The notes: generated from the sequence alone by a model not told the origin. A stretch of 6,937 bases of DNA from Desulfobacterales bacterium (GCA_020052975.1 JAGVOC010000132.1:1-6937), one strand, 5' to 3'. Counted from the first letter of the stretch, positions 1-5,764 are shown. Program-made: numbers and translations.

Positions 1-51
1 ATCAATTTCCAGAAGGACTTCACCTGGCTTGATATCTTTTGATACGTTCAA
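1..51 (-). CDS. 5' end of an unidentified gene, cut by the window edge
   Basis: Only 17 codons are visible, reading leftward off the window. The proposed start is TTG at 51-49, giving MNVSKDIKPGEVLLEID. It is chosen because a strong Shine-Dalgarno AGGAGG lies at 66-61, nine bases upstream. The neighbouring upstream TTG in another frame hits a stop after 12 codons, so this frame is the only one that stays open to the edge. I do not recognise the family from so short a piece and assign no function. The gene could belong to the same leftward transcription direction as the sensor gene, but more than 450 bases separate them. Confidence 0.5.
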   Translation of the reverse strand, partial: MNVSKDIKPGEVLLEID

Positions 52-115
52 TACTCAAGACCTCCTTTTTTTCCGGCCCTGTTCTCAAAAATTGAGTTGA
101 AACCGTAATAAAGAT

Positions 116-200
116 TTTAGTAAGTTAGAAATTATTCCCTGCGTTTTTCTACCCCTCAAGGGGGTACTGAAAAAAGTCCCGTTTATCGGGGTTAAGTTTT
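116..200 (+). repeat. dispersed intergenic repeat, copy A
   Basis: The left module at 116-149 (starts TTTAGTAAGTTAGA, ends CCTGCGTTTTTC) matches the reverse complement of 5715-5748 at 32 of 34 positions. The right module at 177-200 (TCCCGTTTATCGGGG then TTAAGTTTT) matches the reverse complement of 5661-5684 at all 24. The middles differ: here 150-166 forms its own hairpin, TACCCC-TCAAG-GGGGTA. Two conserved ends around a variable hairpin, in opposite orientation 5.5 kb apart, indicate a dispersed repeat family rather than a gene-specific signal. No T-run makes it an obvious terminator. Confidence 0.85.
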
Positions 201-240
201 GATATTTTTAGATCAGCGCATTTTCCTGAAATACAACTGT

Positions 241-277
241 ATTATAAACATTACACAATAAACTGAATGTGATTCAG
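241..277 (-). promoter_or_regulatory. possible leftward promoter with overlapping palindrome
   Basis: On the minus strand, 246-241 reads TATAAT, a perfect -10 hexamer. The -35 position 17 bases upstream (269-264) reads CATTCA, a poor match. That weak -35 is covered by the inverted repeat CTGAAT-GTG-ATTCAG (263-277), which could be an operator or activator site. A start near 234 would leave a leader of about 180 bases before the partial gene at 51. The region is AT-rich, so a chance -10 is quite possible. Confidence 0.25.
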
Positions 278-495
278 CCAAATGGCTATATATAAGCTGC
301 GCTTTCTTGTTGTCAAGAAATTAATGGTTTTTTATTTATTGATCTAACTTACTGTAATATTATAAATATTGGTTATCAGTCTGCTTCGGTTATCCTGTGA
401 AACCTTTGCATAACATCAGATTAAAAGCCGTGTCTTCACAAAATGTACTCAGAATATCCAAACTGACAATAAAGTCAAGCTTATAAAATATGAGT

Positions 496-522
496 ATAAT
501 AGCGGGATATAACCGCTATTAT
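496..522 (-). terminator. hairpin over the stop codon of the sensor gene
   Basis: A perfect 10-base-pair inverted repeat (ATAATAGCGG at 496-505, CCGCTATTAT at 513-522) has a 7-base loop and includes the TAA stop of the sensor gene (521-519). In the minus-strand transcript it is followed by a T-rich but interrupted stretch (CATATTTTAT). It may act as a weak intrinsic terminator or protect the 3' end. The poor T-run limits confidence. Confidence 0.4.
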
Positions 523-2099
523 TCAAAAGACAAGAGATGTGAGCGAAGATTTATCTTCTTGTTTTTTAAGCCTAATTTGTTTCTTATGTTATGGCGGTGG
601 AATAAAACAGTATTTTTGGAAATCAGCAACAACTCAGCAATTTCCTTATTGGTCTTGCCCTCTTTGACCAGACCGGACACGCGGATCTCAACGGGGGTTA
701 AATTGACGAGTCTTGATGTCAGCCTGCTGATAAAAGGCGAAATGATGTTGTTCAAGTTCGTTTCCAAAATGCGCACCAATGTCCTTTGGCGCGTATCCAG
801 CCGTCCGCTTATGACTTTCTGCAGATAGGGGCTGACAAGCTCCTGTACATTACTCAAAACGATTTCACTCAATTCCTTTTTATCTTCCTCACGTTGTTTC
901 AGCAGCACCCTTAGGGCTGTATTCACCTCTTCCAGGTGATGCGACTGAGCCTGAAGTTCTTTTTCGCGCTTGCGCAGTGCCTTTTCGACCCGTTTCCTCT
1001 CGTCGATCTCCTTTTCCAGCTTCAGGTTTGCGCTGGCCAGTTCGGCAGTGCGTTCCGCCACCAGTTCTTCCAGGTGCCCGTGATATTTTTGCAGTTCTTC
1101 CTCGGCTCGCTTGCGGGCACTGATATCTCTGAGAATGACTATGTTGCCCACCGGCTGTCCACTACTCCCACGGTAAAGGGTGGAACTGATCTGCACATCC
1201 AGTACCTTTCCGTCCTTGGTCAGACGCCGCGTTTCGAAAAGCTTTATTTTTTTACCGCTCAACATGCTTTCGATTGCTTTTTTGGTTTCGGGCCAGTTTT
1301 CCTGAGGTACGAAATTGATCTGCTTGCCCAAAAGCTCATCGCGCGACAAGCCGAAGGTCTGCTCAAAAGCCGGATTTACATAGGTTGCGACTCCCTGCAT
1401 ATCATAAACAACAATCGGATCAGGAGAAGATTCCAGCAACGTGCGGTAGCGCTCCTCGCTTTCGCGCAAAATAGCTTCGGTACGTTCGCGTTCGGCTAAC
1501 TCCCGGCGCACATCCGCGTAGAGCCGGGCCTTTTCCAGGGCGATCAGTGACAGAGCGGCAAACTGTTCCAGAACAGTAATATCCTCACGGCTAAACCGTT
1601 TACCCACATCTACATGAGCCAGCCCGATAACACCCAGCACCTGGCGGTCTGATTTCAAAGGAATTCCCACAACAGAACGCAAACCGTCCAGAACCTTATC
1701 GGAAATGCGGCTGGGCCAGGAGTTATAATCATCCACCAGAACCGGTGATTCGGTTTCCCAAACTTGCCCACCCATGCCCTGGCCGATTGTAACCAGCCGC
1801 CCCAACTGGCTTTTGAAGAAACCCATTCCTACCCGCATCTGCATCTGTTCGGCTCCCGGTTCCAGCAGGTAAATGTAGCCATGTTCCGTACCTGTGAGGG
1901 AAGTAGCCCTCTCAAGTATGTTTTCCAGCAATTCTTCTTTGTCTATTTTGTCTATCAAGATCAGTGAAGTTTCGTGCAGAGCCTTTAAATAGGCATTTTG
2001 GCGATGAAAGGCTTCTTCCGCTACCTTGCACCGTTGTGATTCCAGGCTTAAGGCCAGGTTCTGTCTCTTCAAATCTGAATAGGAGGGGTTGACCGTCAT
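519..2099 (-). CDS. GAF-PAS sensor protein with C-terminal LuxR-type HTH
   Basis: This 526-residue protein has no signal peptide or membrane segment, so it is probably cytoplasmic. Domains in order: a short N-terminal coil; a GAF domain (about 38-192, including GQGMGGQVWET and VVGIPLKSDRQVLGVIGLAH); a PAS domain with PAC end (about 214-330, ESEERYRTLLESSPDPIVVYD to NIVILRDIS, NPAFEQTFG in the core); a long charged coiled coil (about 330-412); a linker; and a LuxR/GerE helix-turn-helix (about 465-522, LTPVEIRV, GKTNKEIAELL, TVLFHRHNIRNKLG). There is no histidine kinase, receiver or output enzyme domain, so it is probably a one-component transcription regulator that senses a small ligand or redox state; the ligand and targets cannot be read from sequence. 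The ATG lies 3 bases after the LOG stop with no clear Shine-Dalgarno, which suggests translational coupling. GC content looks higher than in the neighbouring genes. Confidence 0.92.
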   Translation of the reverse strand: MTVNPSYSDLKRQNLALSLESQRCKVAEEAFHRQNAYLKALHETSLILIDKIDKEELLENILERATSLTGTEHGYIYLLEPGAEQMQMRVGMGFFKSQLGRLVTIGQGMGGQVWETESPVLVDDYNSWPSRISDKVLDGLRSVVGIPLKSDRQVLGVIGLAHVDVGKRFSREDITVLEQFAALSLIALEKARLYADVRRELAERERTEAILRESEERYRTLLESSPDPIVVYDMQGVATYVNPAFEQTFGLSRDELLGKQINFVPQENWPETKKAIESMLSGKKIKLFETRRLTKDGKVLDVQISSTLYRGSSGQPVGNIVILRDISARKRAEEELQKYHGHLEELVAERTAELASANLKLEKEIDERKRVEKALRKREKELQAQSHHLEEVNTALRVLLKQREEDKKELSEIVLSNVQELVSPYLQKVISGRLDTRQRTLVRILETNLNNIISPFISRLTSRLVNLTPVEIRVSGLVKEGKTNKEIAELLLISKNTVLFHRHNIRNKLGLKNKKINLRSHLLSFE

Positions 2100-2102
2100 G
2101 GT

Positions 2103-2753
2103 TTAAATAATAACGAATTTTTTTACTGTATCGACTACTTCTTCCGGATCATCGATGATCTGAAGTATGTCAGTATCTTTAGATGAAATCATATTTGCTT
2201 CGAATAACCTTGATTTAATCCATTTCTTAAGTCCGCCCCAGTAATCGGACCCGACAAGTATCACAGGTAGTGGTTTGATTCGATGGGTCTGAACAAGTGT
2301 GACGGCTTCAAAAAGTTCATCCATGGTACCAAATCCGCCCGGCATGATAATGTAAGCATAGGCGTATTTTATAAACATTACTTTTCTGATAAAAAAATAT
2401 TTGAATTCAATTTTTAAATTGGAATATTTGTTTGGTTTCTGCTCAAAAGGGAGAACAATATTAAGACCTATAGACTTTCCGCCCGCTTCCGCTGCACCCT
2501 TGTTGGCGGCTTCCATGGCGCCGCCTCCGCCGCCTGTTATTACCGCAAAGTTGTTTTTCGCAAAAAGAGCTGCCATCAATTCTGTTTTCTTATAAATCGG
2601 GTCATCCGGTTTGATTCTTGATGAACCGAAAATGCTTACAGCCGGCCCAATATCATGAAGAGCTTCTATCCCATCAACGAACTCCCCCATGATTTTGAAA
2701 AGTCGCCACGATTCTGTGATCGAAAATTCATTGATAAGAAATTGTTTCTCCAT
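2103..2753 (-). CDS. LOG / TIGR00730-family Rossmann-fold protein (putative nucleoside 5'-monophosphate phosphoribohydrolase)
   Basis: This 216-residue protein carries the family hallmarks: a phosphate-binding loop ITGGGGGAMEAANKGA at about 72-87, a basic FIRK at 121-124, and the signature PGGFGTMDE at 138-146 (PGGxGTxxE). Family members are often misnamed lysine decarboxylases. Those characterised cleave the N-glycosidic bond of cytokinin ribotides or AMP-like nucleotides to give free base and ribose 5-phosphate; the true bacterial substrate is often unknown. Length fits a compact LOG protein, with a roughly 35-residue N-terminal helical extension before the AVSIFGSSR strand. The start is ATG at 2753-2751, with only a weak purine stretch (GGGG) about 9 bases upstream. 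It lies between the selenoprotein and the sensor in one direction and is probably co-transcribed with the sensor. Confidence 0.9.
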   Translation of the reverse strand: MEKQFLINEFSITESWRLFKIMGEFVDGIEALHDIGPAVSIFGSSRIKPDDPIYKKTELMAALFAKNNFAVITGGGGGAMEAANKGAAEAGGKSIGLNIVLPFEQKPNKYSNLKIEFKYFFIRKVMFIKYAYAYIIMPGGFGTMDELFEAVTLVQTHRIKPLPVILVGSDYWGGLKKWIKSRLFEANMISSKDTDILQIIDDPEEVVDTVKKFVII

Positions 2754-2787
2754 CTTTACCCCGATTCGGCTTAAATATGTTACCTTC

Positions 2788-2808
2788 GTAAAAAGTCTGA
2801 CTTTTTAC
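2788..2808 (-). repeat. AT-rich inverted repeat upstream of the LOG gene
   Basis: GTAAAAAGTC and its exact complement GACTTTTTAC are separated by one base. On the minus strand the unit is followed by GAAGGTA. The same GTAAAAAGTC / GACTTTTTAC / GAAGGTA module occurs at 6005-6038, just ahead of smpB, so this is a repeat family found upstream of genes. A folded form would have about 8 pairs and a 5-base loop. It could also slow transcription between the selenoprotein and LOG, but no clean T-run follows. Confidence 0.75.
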
Positions 2809-2822
2809 CGGCAAACTGCCGG
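2808..2822 (-). promoter_or_regulatory. candidate bacterial SECIS hairpin for the second UGA
   Basis: On the minus strand CCGGCA-GTT-TGCCGG forms a perfect 6-base-pair stem with loop GUU. The stem begins exactly 14 bases after the UGA at 2839-2837, and the loop starts 20 bases after it. A G at the start of a small apical loop 16-37 bases past UGA is the usual description of a bacterial SECIS element. It lies just past the final stop, so it is free of coding constraint. It might instead serve only as a 3' hairpin. Confidence 0.6.
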
Positions 2823-2827
2823 CTCAA

Positions 2828-3055
2828 TCAAACGCCTCAGGTTTTGCCCTCAAAACCGATTATAACATTCCCCTGCTCAACAATAACAGGTATTTTACGA
2901 ACGCCATTTGATATTTTCAACATCGATTCAAGATTTACGGTATCGGAAAAAACATTGATATATTCAAAACTTTTCCCGTTTTTTGAATACGCTTCACGAG
3001 CGGCAGTTGTAAAGGGTCAGGTATCCTTTCCGAAAATAAGTATTTTCTCAGCCAT
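2828..3055 (-). CDS. small thioredoxin/glutaredoxin-fold selenoprotein with two Sec (UGA) codons, UXX-star family-like
   Basis: The minus-strand frame starts at ATG 3055-3053, preceded by a strong GAGGAGG seven bases away. It reads MAEKILIFGKDT-U-PFTTAAREAY, followed by an alpha/beta core (FEYINV, cis-Pro strand KIPVIV, GNVIIGF). UGA at codon 13 falls where thioredoxin-fold redox proteins have the first Cys of CxxC, giving UPFT. A second UGA at codon 73 (2839-2837) is followed by Gly, Val and a UGA stop (2830-2828), so the end reads T-U-G-V-stop. That fits my recollection of the 'UXX-star' (seleno)protein family of anaerobes, where U or C stands three positions before the stop. The full product would be 75 residues; if the second UGA is the stop, 72 residues (2837-3055). 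A bSECIS-like hairpin follows each UGA by 14 bases. Probable role is thiol or peroxide redox chemistry in the cytoplasm, but the exact substrate is unknown. Decoding requires SelA/B/C/D elsewhere. Confidence 0.83.
2990..3002 (-). promoter_or_regulatory. candidate bacterial SECIS hairpin for the first UGA
   Basis: On the minus strand CGCU-CGUGA-AGCG folds into a 4-base-pair stem with a 5-base loop that contains GU, with G second. The stem starts 14 bases after the UGA at 3019-3017 and the loop starts 18 bases after it. It lies inside the coding sequence, as bacterial SECIS elements do. The stem is short, so the support comes from position and loop, plus the matching spacing at the second UGA. 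Confidence 0.6.
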
Positions 3056-3124
3056 GATAAACCTCCTCACCGAATGGAGAAAATATATCTGCAGTATATA
3101 AAAATCTCCGTAAGACAGTATGTT

Positions 3125-3153
3125 TTTGTATCAACTATTTTTCTACCTGTCAA
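3125..3153 (-). promoter_or_regulatory. sigma-70-like promoter for the selenoprotein
   Basis: On the minus strand a perfect -35 TTGACA (3153-3148) is followed after 17 bases by TACAAA (3130-3125; 4 of 6 matches to TATAAT). Transcription would start near 3118, giving a leader of about 60 bases before the ATG at 3055. Position and direction fit the selenoprotein and possibly the LOG-sensor genes behind it. Confidence 0.5.
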
Positions 3154-3255
3154 TGATTACGGATTGACAAGACAGCCTTGTATTGTTACTGTTTCAATTA
3201 AATTATGATGAACTCGTAAAAAGTCAAATCCGCCGTCTTTGCCTTCTTGTAATTT

Positions 3256-3284
3256 TTGTTAACTGCCTTATTGTTTTGTATCAT
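3256..3284 (+). promoter_or_regulatory. possible promoter for the HPr-Enzyme I operon
   Basis: TTGTTA (3256-3261; 4 of 6) and TATCAT (3279-3284; 5 of 6) are separated by exactly 17 bases, with a start expected near 3291. It would drive HPr only by reading through the four-helix-bundle remnant and the hairpin at 3544-3565, leaving a leader of about 315 bases. A weaker alternative is TTGACA at 3164-3169 with TACTGT 17 bases on. AT-rich sequence makes chance matches likely. Confidence 0.35.
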
Positions 3285-3307
3285 CTCCAAAAGAGTTGGT
3301 AATCCAA

Positions 3308-3533
3308 GATTCAAGGATTCCAGGATTCAAGTGAAAATGCTGAAAAATTATAAAGAATTGAAGGCTTGGCAAAAGTCCTATCAACTATATCTGGTGATTT
3401 ATAAGGCAACGAAAACATTCCCTAAAAATGAGAGTTTTGACTTGATCTCCTAAAGGAGACGGGCGGCTCTGTCCCGAGCAACATTGCAGAAGGGTATGGG
3501 AGAAAAACACTTGAATCCTTGAACCCTGGAATC
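3308..3533 (+). mobile_element. MITE-like element 1 with terminal inverted repeats, carrying a decayed four-helix-bundle gene
   Basis: The left end (3308-3333) and the reverse complement of the right end (3508-3533) agree at 23 of 26 positions. Each end is itself about three degenerate 8-base units of the type GATTCAAG / GATTCCAG. Between them lies a broken copy of the 23S rRNA intervening-sequence-protein family. Whether the whole unit moved as one piece is inference; no transposase or clear target-site duplication is seen. Confidence 0.65.
3337..3512 (+). pseudogene. decayed four-helix-bundle (S23 / 23S rRNA intervening-sequence protein family) gene, N-terminal half
   Basis: From ATG 3337 the frame reads MLKNYKELKAWQKSYQLYL and onward, the typical first helix of this family (pfam S23 ribosomal / TIGR02436). 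It runs to DLIS and a TAA at 3451-3453. The same frame continues past the stop as RRRAALS, which lines up with the family pattern LTSQIRRAAVS, so the stop sits where a Gln codon (CAA) would be. Then the frame shifts, and from 3474 PSNIAEGYGRKTLES continues the conserved block; the family Ile before PSN is missing, consistent with a 4-base loss. The C-terminal two helices are absent because the right terminal repeat begins there. Family proteins form pentameric four-helix bundles of poorly known function. At least three lesions make this a pseudogene. The shifted frame stays open to a TGA at 3609-3611, overlapping the HPr start. Confidence 0.85.
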
Positions 3534-3543
3534 ATAGACTCCT

Positions 3544-3578
3544 TTCTCCCAAATAATTGGGAGAAGAACCTTATTTTT
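3544..3578 (+). terminator. terminator-like hairpin in the HPr leader
   Basis: TTCTCCCAA (3544-3552) pairs perfectly with TTGGGAGAA (3557-3565) across a 4-base ATAA loop. Five bases later comes a T-rich run (TTATTTTTT, 3571-3579). This resembles an intrinsic terminator with a slightly displaced T-run. It lies between the element 1 remnant and the HPr start. Read-through, attenuation, or a leftover from the insertion are all possible. Confidence 0.45.
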
Positions 3579-3607
3579 TACACTGCTTTTCTTGGTTTGC
3601 TGTTTAT

Positions 3608-3889
3608 ATGAACAAAGAATATTGCAATTTTTCAAAGAGTGTCATTATTATAAACGAACTCGGGCTTCATGCAAGAGCAGCGGCCAAAATCGCAAAACTT
3701 GCCATGCAGGCTGAAGAAACAATTTGGATTATAAGGGACAGCGAAAAGGTAGATGCTTCCAGCATAATTGACATACTTACACTCGGCTGTTCAAAGGGAA
3801 CCACGATAACATTTACAACGGGCAATGAGTCAGATCTCGATTTATTAAACGATATTGTCATGCTGGTTGAAAAAGGGTTTGGAGAATAA
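3608..3889 (+). CDS. ptsH: phosphocarrier protein HPr
   Basis: This 93-residue HPr has the active-site motif GLHARAA with His21, equivalent to His15 of classical HPr. It also has Ser52 in DASSIIDILTLG at the position of the regulatory Ser46 (the same 31-residue spacing), which HPr kinase/phosphorylase can phosphorylate in organisms that have it. HPr takes phosphate from Enzyme I and passes it to EIIA domains or regulators. The motif has Ala where GLHARPA has Pro. ATG 3608 is chosen because it gives the normal HPr length; an upstream in-frame TTG at 3557 would add 17 residues that fall in a hairpin and look non-coding. No Shine-Dalgarno precedes this ATG, which is odd. Enzyme I follows after 8 bases. 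Confidence 0.93.
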   Translation: MNKEYCNFSKSVIIINELGLHARAAAKIAKLAMQAEETIWIIRDSEKVDASSIIDILTLGCSKGTTITFTTGNESDLDLLNDIVMLVEKGFGE

Positions 3890-3897
3890 TTAACATC

Positions 3898-5655
3898 ATG
3901 CCCGATCATGAAATAAAAAAAGAGATTAGGCTTATCGGGATAGGCGCTTCACCAGGCATTTGTATAGGAAAGGCATACCTTGTTGATAAGGAAGGGGTCG
4001 ATATTGTTGAGAAATATTTTATCATCAGGCAGAACCTGGACAGCGAGATCAAGCGCTTTAAGGTAGCTGTAAAAAATGCCACAGATGAGCTTTTGGCAAT
4101 AATCGAGAACGCCCCGGAAGATGTACGTCAGCATACGGGCATACTTGAAACCCACGTAGCACTCCTCAAAGACAAGATGCTCTATGACAAAACCATCGAA
4201 ACCATTAAAAATGAAAGATTCAATGCCGAATGGGCACTTAAAAAGGTGGTGTCCGGCATAAAGATGCTTTTTCAGGATATATCGGACTCTTATCTCAAGG
4301 AGCGTTCCGATGACATCACCCATGTTTCAGACCGTATCATGCGATTCCTTATCGGGACTGAGAAAATAAATATCGGCAATATAGACAAGCGGGTAATCCT
4401 GGTCGCAAAGGATCTTTCCCCGGCAGATGCAAGCCAGATTCAACTCGATAAGGTAATGGGTTTCCTGACAGACCGCGGAGGAAGGGCTTCTCACACAAGC
4501 ATAATTGCGCGCACCCTTGAAGTTCCGGCTGTTCTTGGGCTGGGAAATGCAACTCAAATAATAAATAATGACGACAGGATAATAATAGACGGAACAACAG
4601 GCATCGTTATCCTTCACGCGACTGACCAGACGCTAAGCGAGTACAAAGAGCTTAAGGCCCGGTTTGAAGAGCACAAGGCCTTTCTGTCACGTGGCAGCCA
4701 TCTTAAAGCGGAAACTTTAGACGGATTAAGCCTTCAGATAATGGGGAATATAGAGCTTCCTGAAGAAGTTGTATCTGTACTGGACAACGGCGGTGACGGA
4801 ATAGGCCTGTACAGAACTGAATTCCAGTATCTCGCCCGAAACGAGTTTCCGGGCGAAGACGAACTTTTTGACAAATATAAAGATGTTGTTGAAGTTATGG
4901 GTCAGCGGCCAGTAACAATCCGTACTCTCGACATAAACGGAGACAAGGCCGTCGCAAATTCAAGCGGCTCTGACGAAGCAAATCCCGCTTTGGGTCTCCG
5001 TGCGATAAGATATTGCCTTAAAAGGCCCGATATTTTCAGGACACAACTGAGAGCGATATTGAGAGCCGCGGCATTTGGAAATGTAAGGATCCTTATTCCT
5101 ATGATATCGAGCATCGATGAAATCCGTGAGACAAAAAAGCTCCTGAACGAGGCTGCGGTTTCGCTTGAAAAAGAAGGAAAAGCCTATAATAAAAATATTG
5201 AGTTCGGCATAATGATCGAGGTTCCATCAGCCGTTATCATGGCAGATGTCATGGCCGATGAAGCCGATTTTTTCAGCATAGGCACAAATGATCTCATCCA
5301 GTACACCCTTGCAATCGACCGGGGCAACAGAGAAGTAGCGCACCTTTATCATCCCTTCCATCCTGCAATACTGCGCATGATCAAGCATGTAACCGATGTC
5401 GGGAAGGAAAAAGGCATCAAAGTTTTCATGTGCGGCGAAATGGCAGGCGATCCTTTTAACATCCCTGTGCTACTTGGTCTTGGAATCGATGAACTAAGCA
5501 TGAATCCCCAGTCAATTCCTGCTGTAAAAAATATGATGCGCTCGCTGAAAGTCGAAGATACGAGACTTTTTATGAAAGAGGTTCTTAAACAGACCACAAC
5601 AATGGACGTGATAAAACTTGTAGAGGCTTCGTTCAGGGAGATGTTTGGACAGTGA
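3898..5655 (+). CDS. ptsI: phosphoenolpyruvate-protein phosphotransferase (PTS Enzyme I)
   Basis: This 585-residue protein has the full length of classical Enzyme I. It autophosphorylates from phosphoenolpyruvate and hands the phosphate to HPr. The N-terminal part (about 11-145) holds GIGASPG and the HPr-binding helices. The phosphohistidine domain has GGRASHTSIIAR with His199. The C-terminal TIM barrel shows GLYRTEF (Arg306), TIRTLDINGDK (Arg342; usual form DIGGDK), MIEVPSA (Glu441), GTNDLIQYTLA (Asn464, Asp465) and CGEMAGDP (Cys512), so the catalytic set is complete. There is no GAF domain, so it is not the nitrogen-type PtsP. A GGAG lies 13 bases before the ATG. It follows HPr by 8 bases in one operon. 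With no EII permease in view, a regulatory role is likely but inferred. Confidence 0.96.
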   Translation: MPDHEIKKEIRLIGIGASPGICIGKAYLVDKEGVDIVEKYFIIRQNLDSEIKRFKVAVKNATDELLAIIENAPEDVRQHTGILETHVALLKDKMLYDKTIETIKNERFNAEWALKKVVSGIKMLFQDISDSYLKERSDDITHVSDRIMRFLIGTEKINIGNIDKRVILVAKDLSPADASQIQLDKVMGFLTDRGGRASHTSIIARTLEVPAVLGLGNATQIINNDDRIIIDGTTGIVILHATDQTLSEYKELKARFEEHKAFLSRGSHLKAETLDGLSLQIMGNIELPEEVVSVLDNGGDGIGLYRTEFQYLARNEFPGEDELFDKYKDVVEVMGQRPVTIRTLDINGDKAVANSSGSDEANPALGLRAIRYCLKRPDIFRTQLRAILRAAAFGNVRILIPMISSIDEIRETKKLLNEAAVSLEKEGKAYNKNIEFGIMIEVPSAVIMADVMADEADFFSIGTNDLIQYTLAIDRGNREVAHLYHPFHPAILRMIKHVTDVGKEKGIKVFMCGEMAGDPFNIPVLLGLGIDELSMNPQSIPAVKNMMRSLKVEDTRLFMKEVLKQTTTMDVIKLVEASFREMFGQ

Positions 5656-5660
5656 AGAGA

Positions 5661-5748
5661 AAAACTTAACCCCGATAAACGGGATAAGTAAATTTACGAG
5701 ATTATTTCCTGCCGGAAAAACGCAGGAAATAATCTCTAACTTACTAAA
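5661..5748 (-). repeat. dispersed intergenic repeat, copy B, with 15-bp hairpin
   Basis: This is the inverted partner of 116-200: the end modules 5661-5684 (24 of 24) and 5715-5748 (32 of 34) match copy A. Its interior differs. Here the left arm 5698-5712 (GAGATTATTTCCTGC) pairs perfectly over 15 bases with 5722-5736 across a 9-base loop, so the conserved module is present twice, head to head. It starts 5 bases after the ptsI stop and may protect the mRNA 3' end, but there is no T-run. Confidence 0.85.
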
Positions 5749-5764
5749 CAGCCGGATGACAATA

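Larger units (their letters stand above)
52..495. other. gene-poor intergenic region
   Basis: No convincing coding frame is present on either strand. The region holds a dispersed repeat copy (116-200), a run of short palindromes (263-290) beside a possible leftward promoter, and an 11-base sequence at 343-353 that is the exact reverse complement of 119-129 inside the repeat. The stretch 355-495 shows nothing I can name. Base composition is AT-rich compared with the sensor gene to its right. Confidence 0.7.

Noticed and set aside
936..1499. Plus-strand 187-codon open frame
   Set aside because: It lies wholly within the sensor gene on the opposite strand, resembles no known family, and the minus-strand product has clear GAF, PAS and HTH motifs.
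3017..3019. Reading the first UGA of the thioredoxin-like gene as a nonsense mutation
   Set aside because: The frame is otherwise intact with a strong ribosome-binding site, the UGA falls exactly at the redox-active Cys position, and a SECIS-like hairpin follows. Chance loss at that codon is much less likely.
2844..3101. Plus-strand 85-codon open frame
   Set aside because: It is antisense to the selenoprotein, lacks a ribosome-binding site and family features, and is open only because the real frame on the other strand is coding.
3308..3533. Diversity-generating retroelement accessory (Avd-like four-helix bundle)
   Set aside because: The fold is related, but there is no reverse transcriptase or template/variable repeat pair nearby, and the gene matches the S23/IVP group better.
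3557..3607. Extended HPr start at TTG 3557
   Set aside because: It would begin inside the hairpin at 3544-3565, has no ribosome-binding site and adds 17 residues not found in the HPr fold.
4327..4617. Minus-strand open frames inside ptsI
   Set aside because: They run antisense to the phosphohistidine domain of Enzyme I; their products show no domain features and the sense frame is fully explained.
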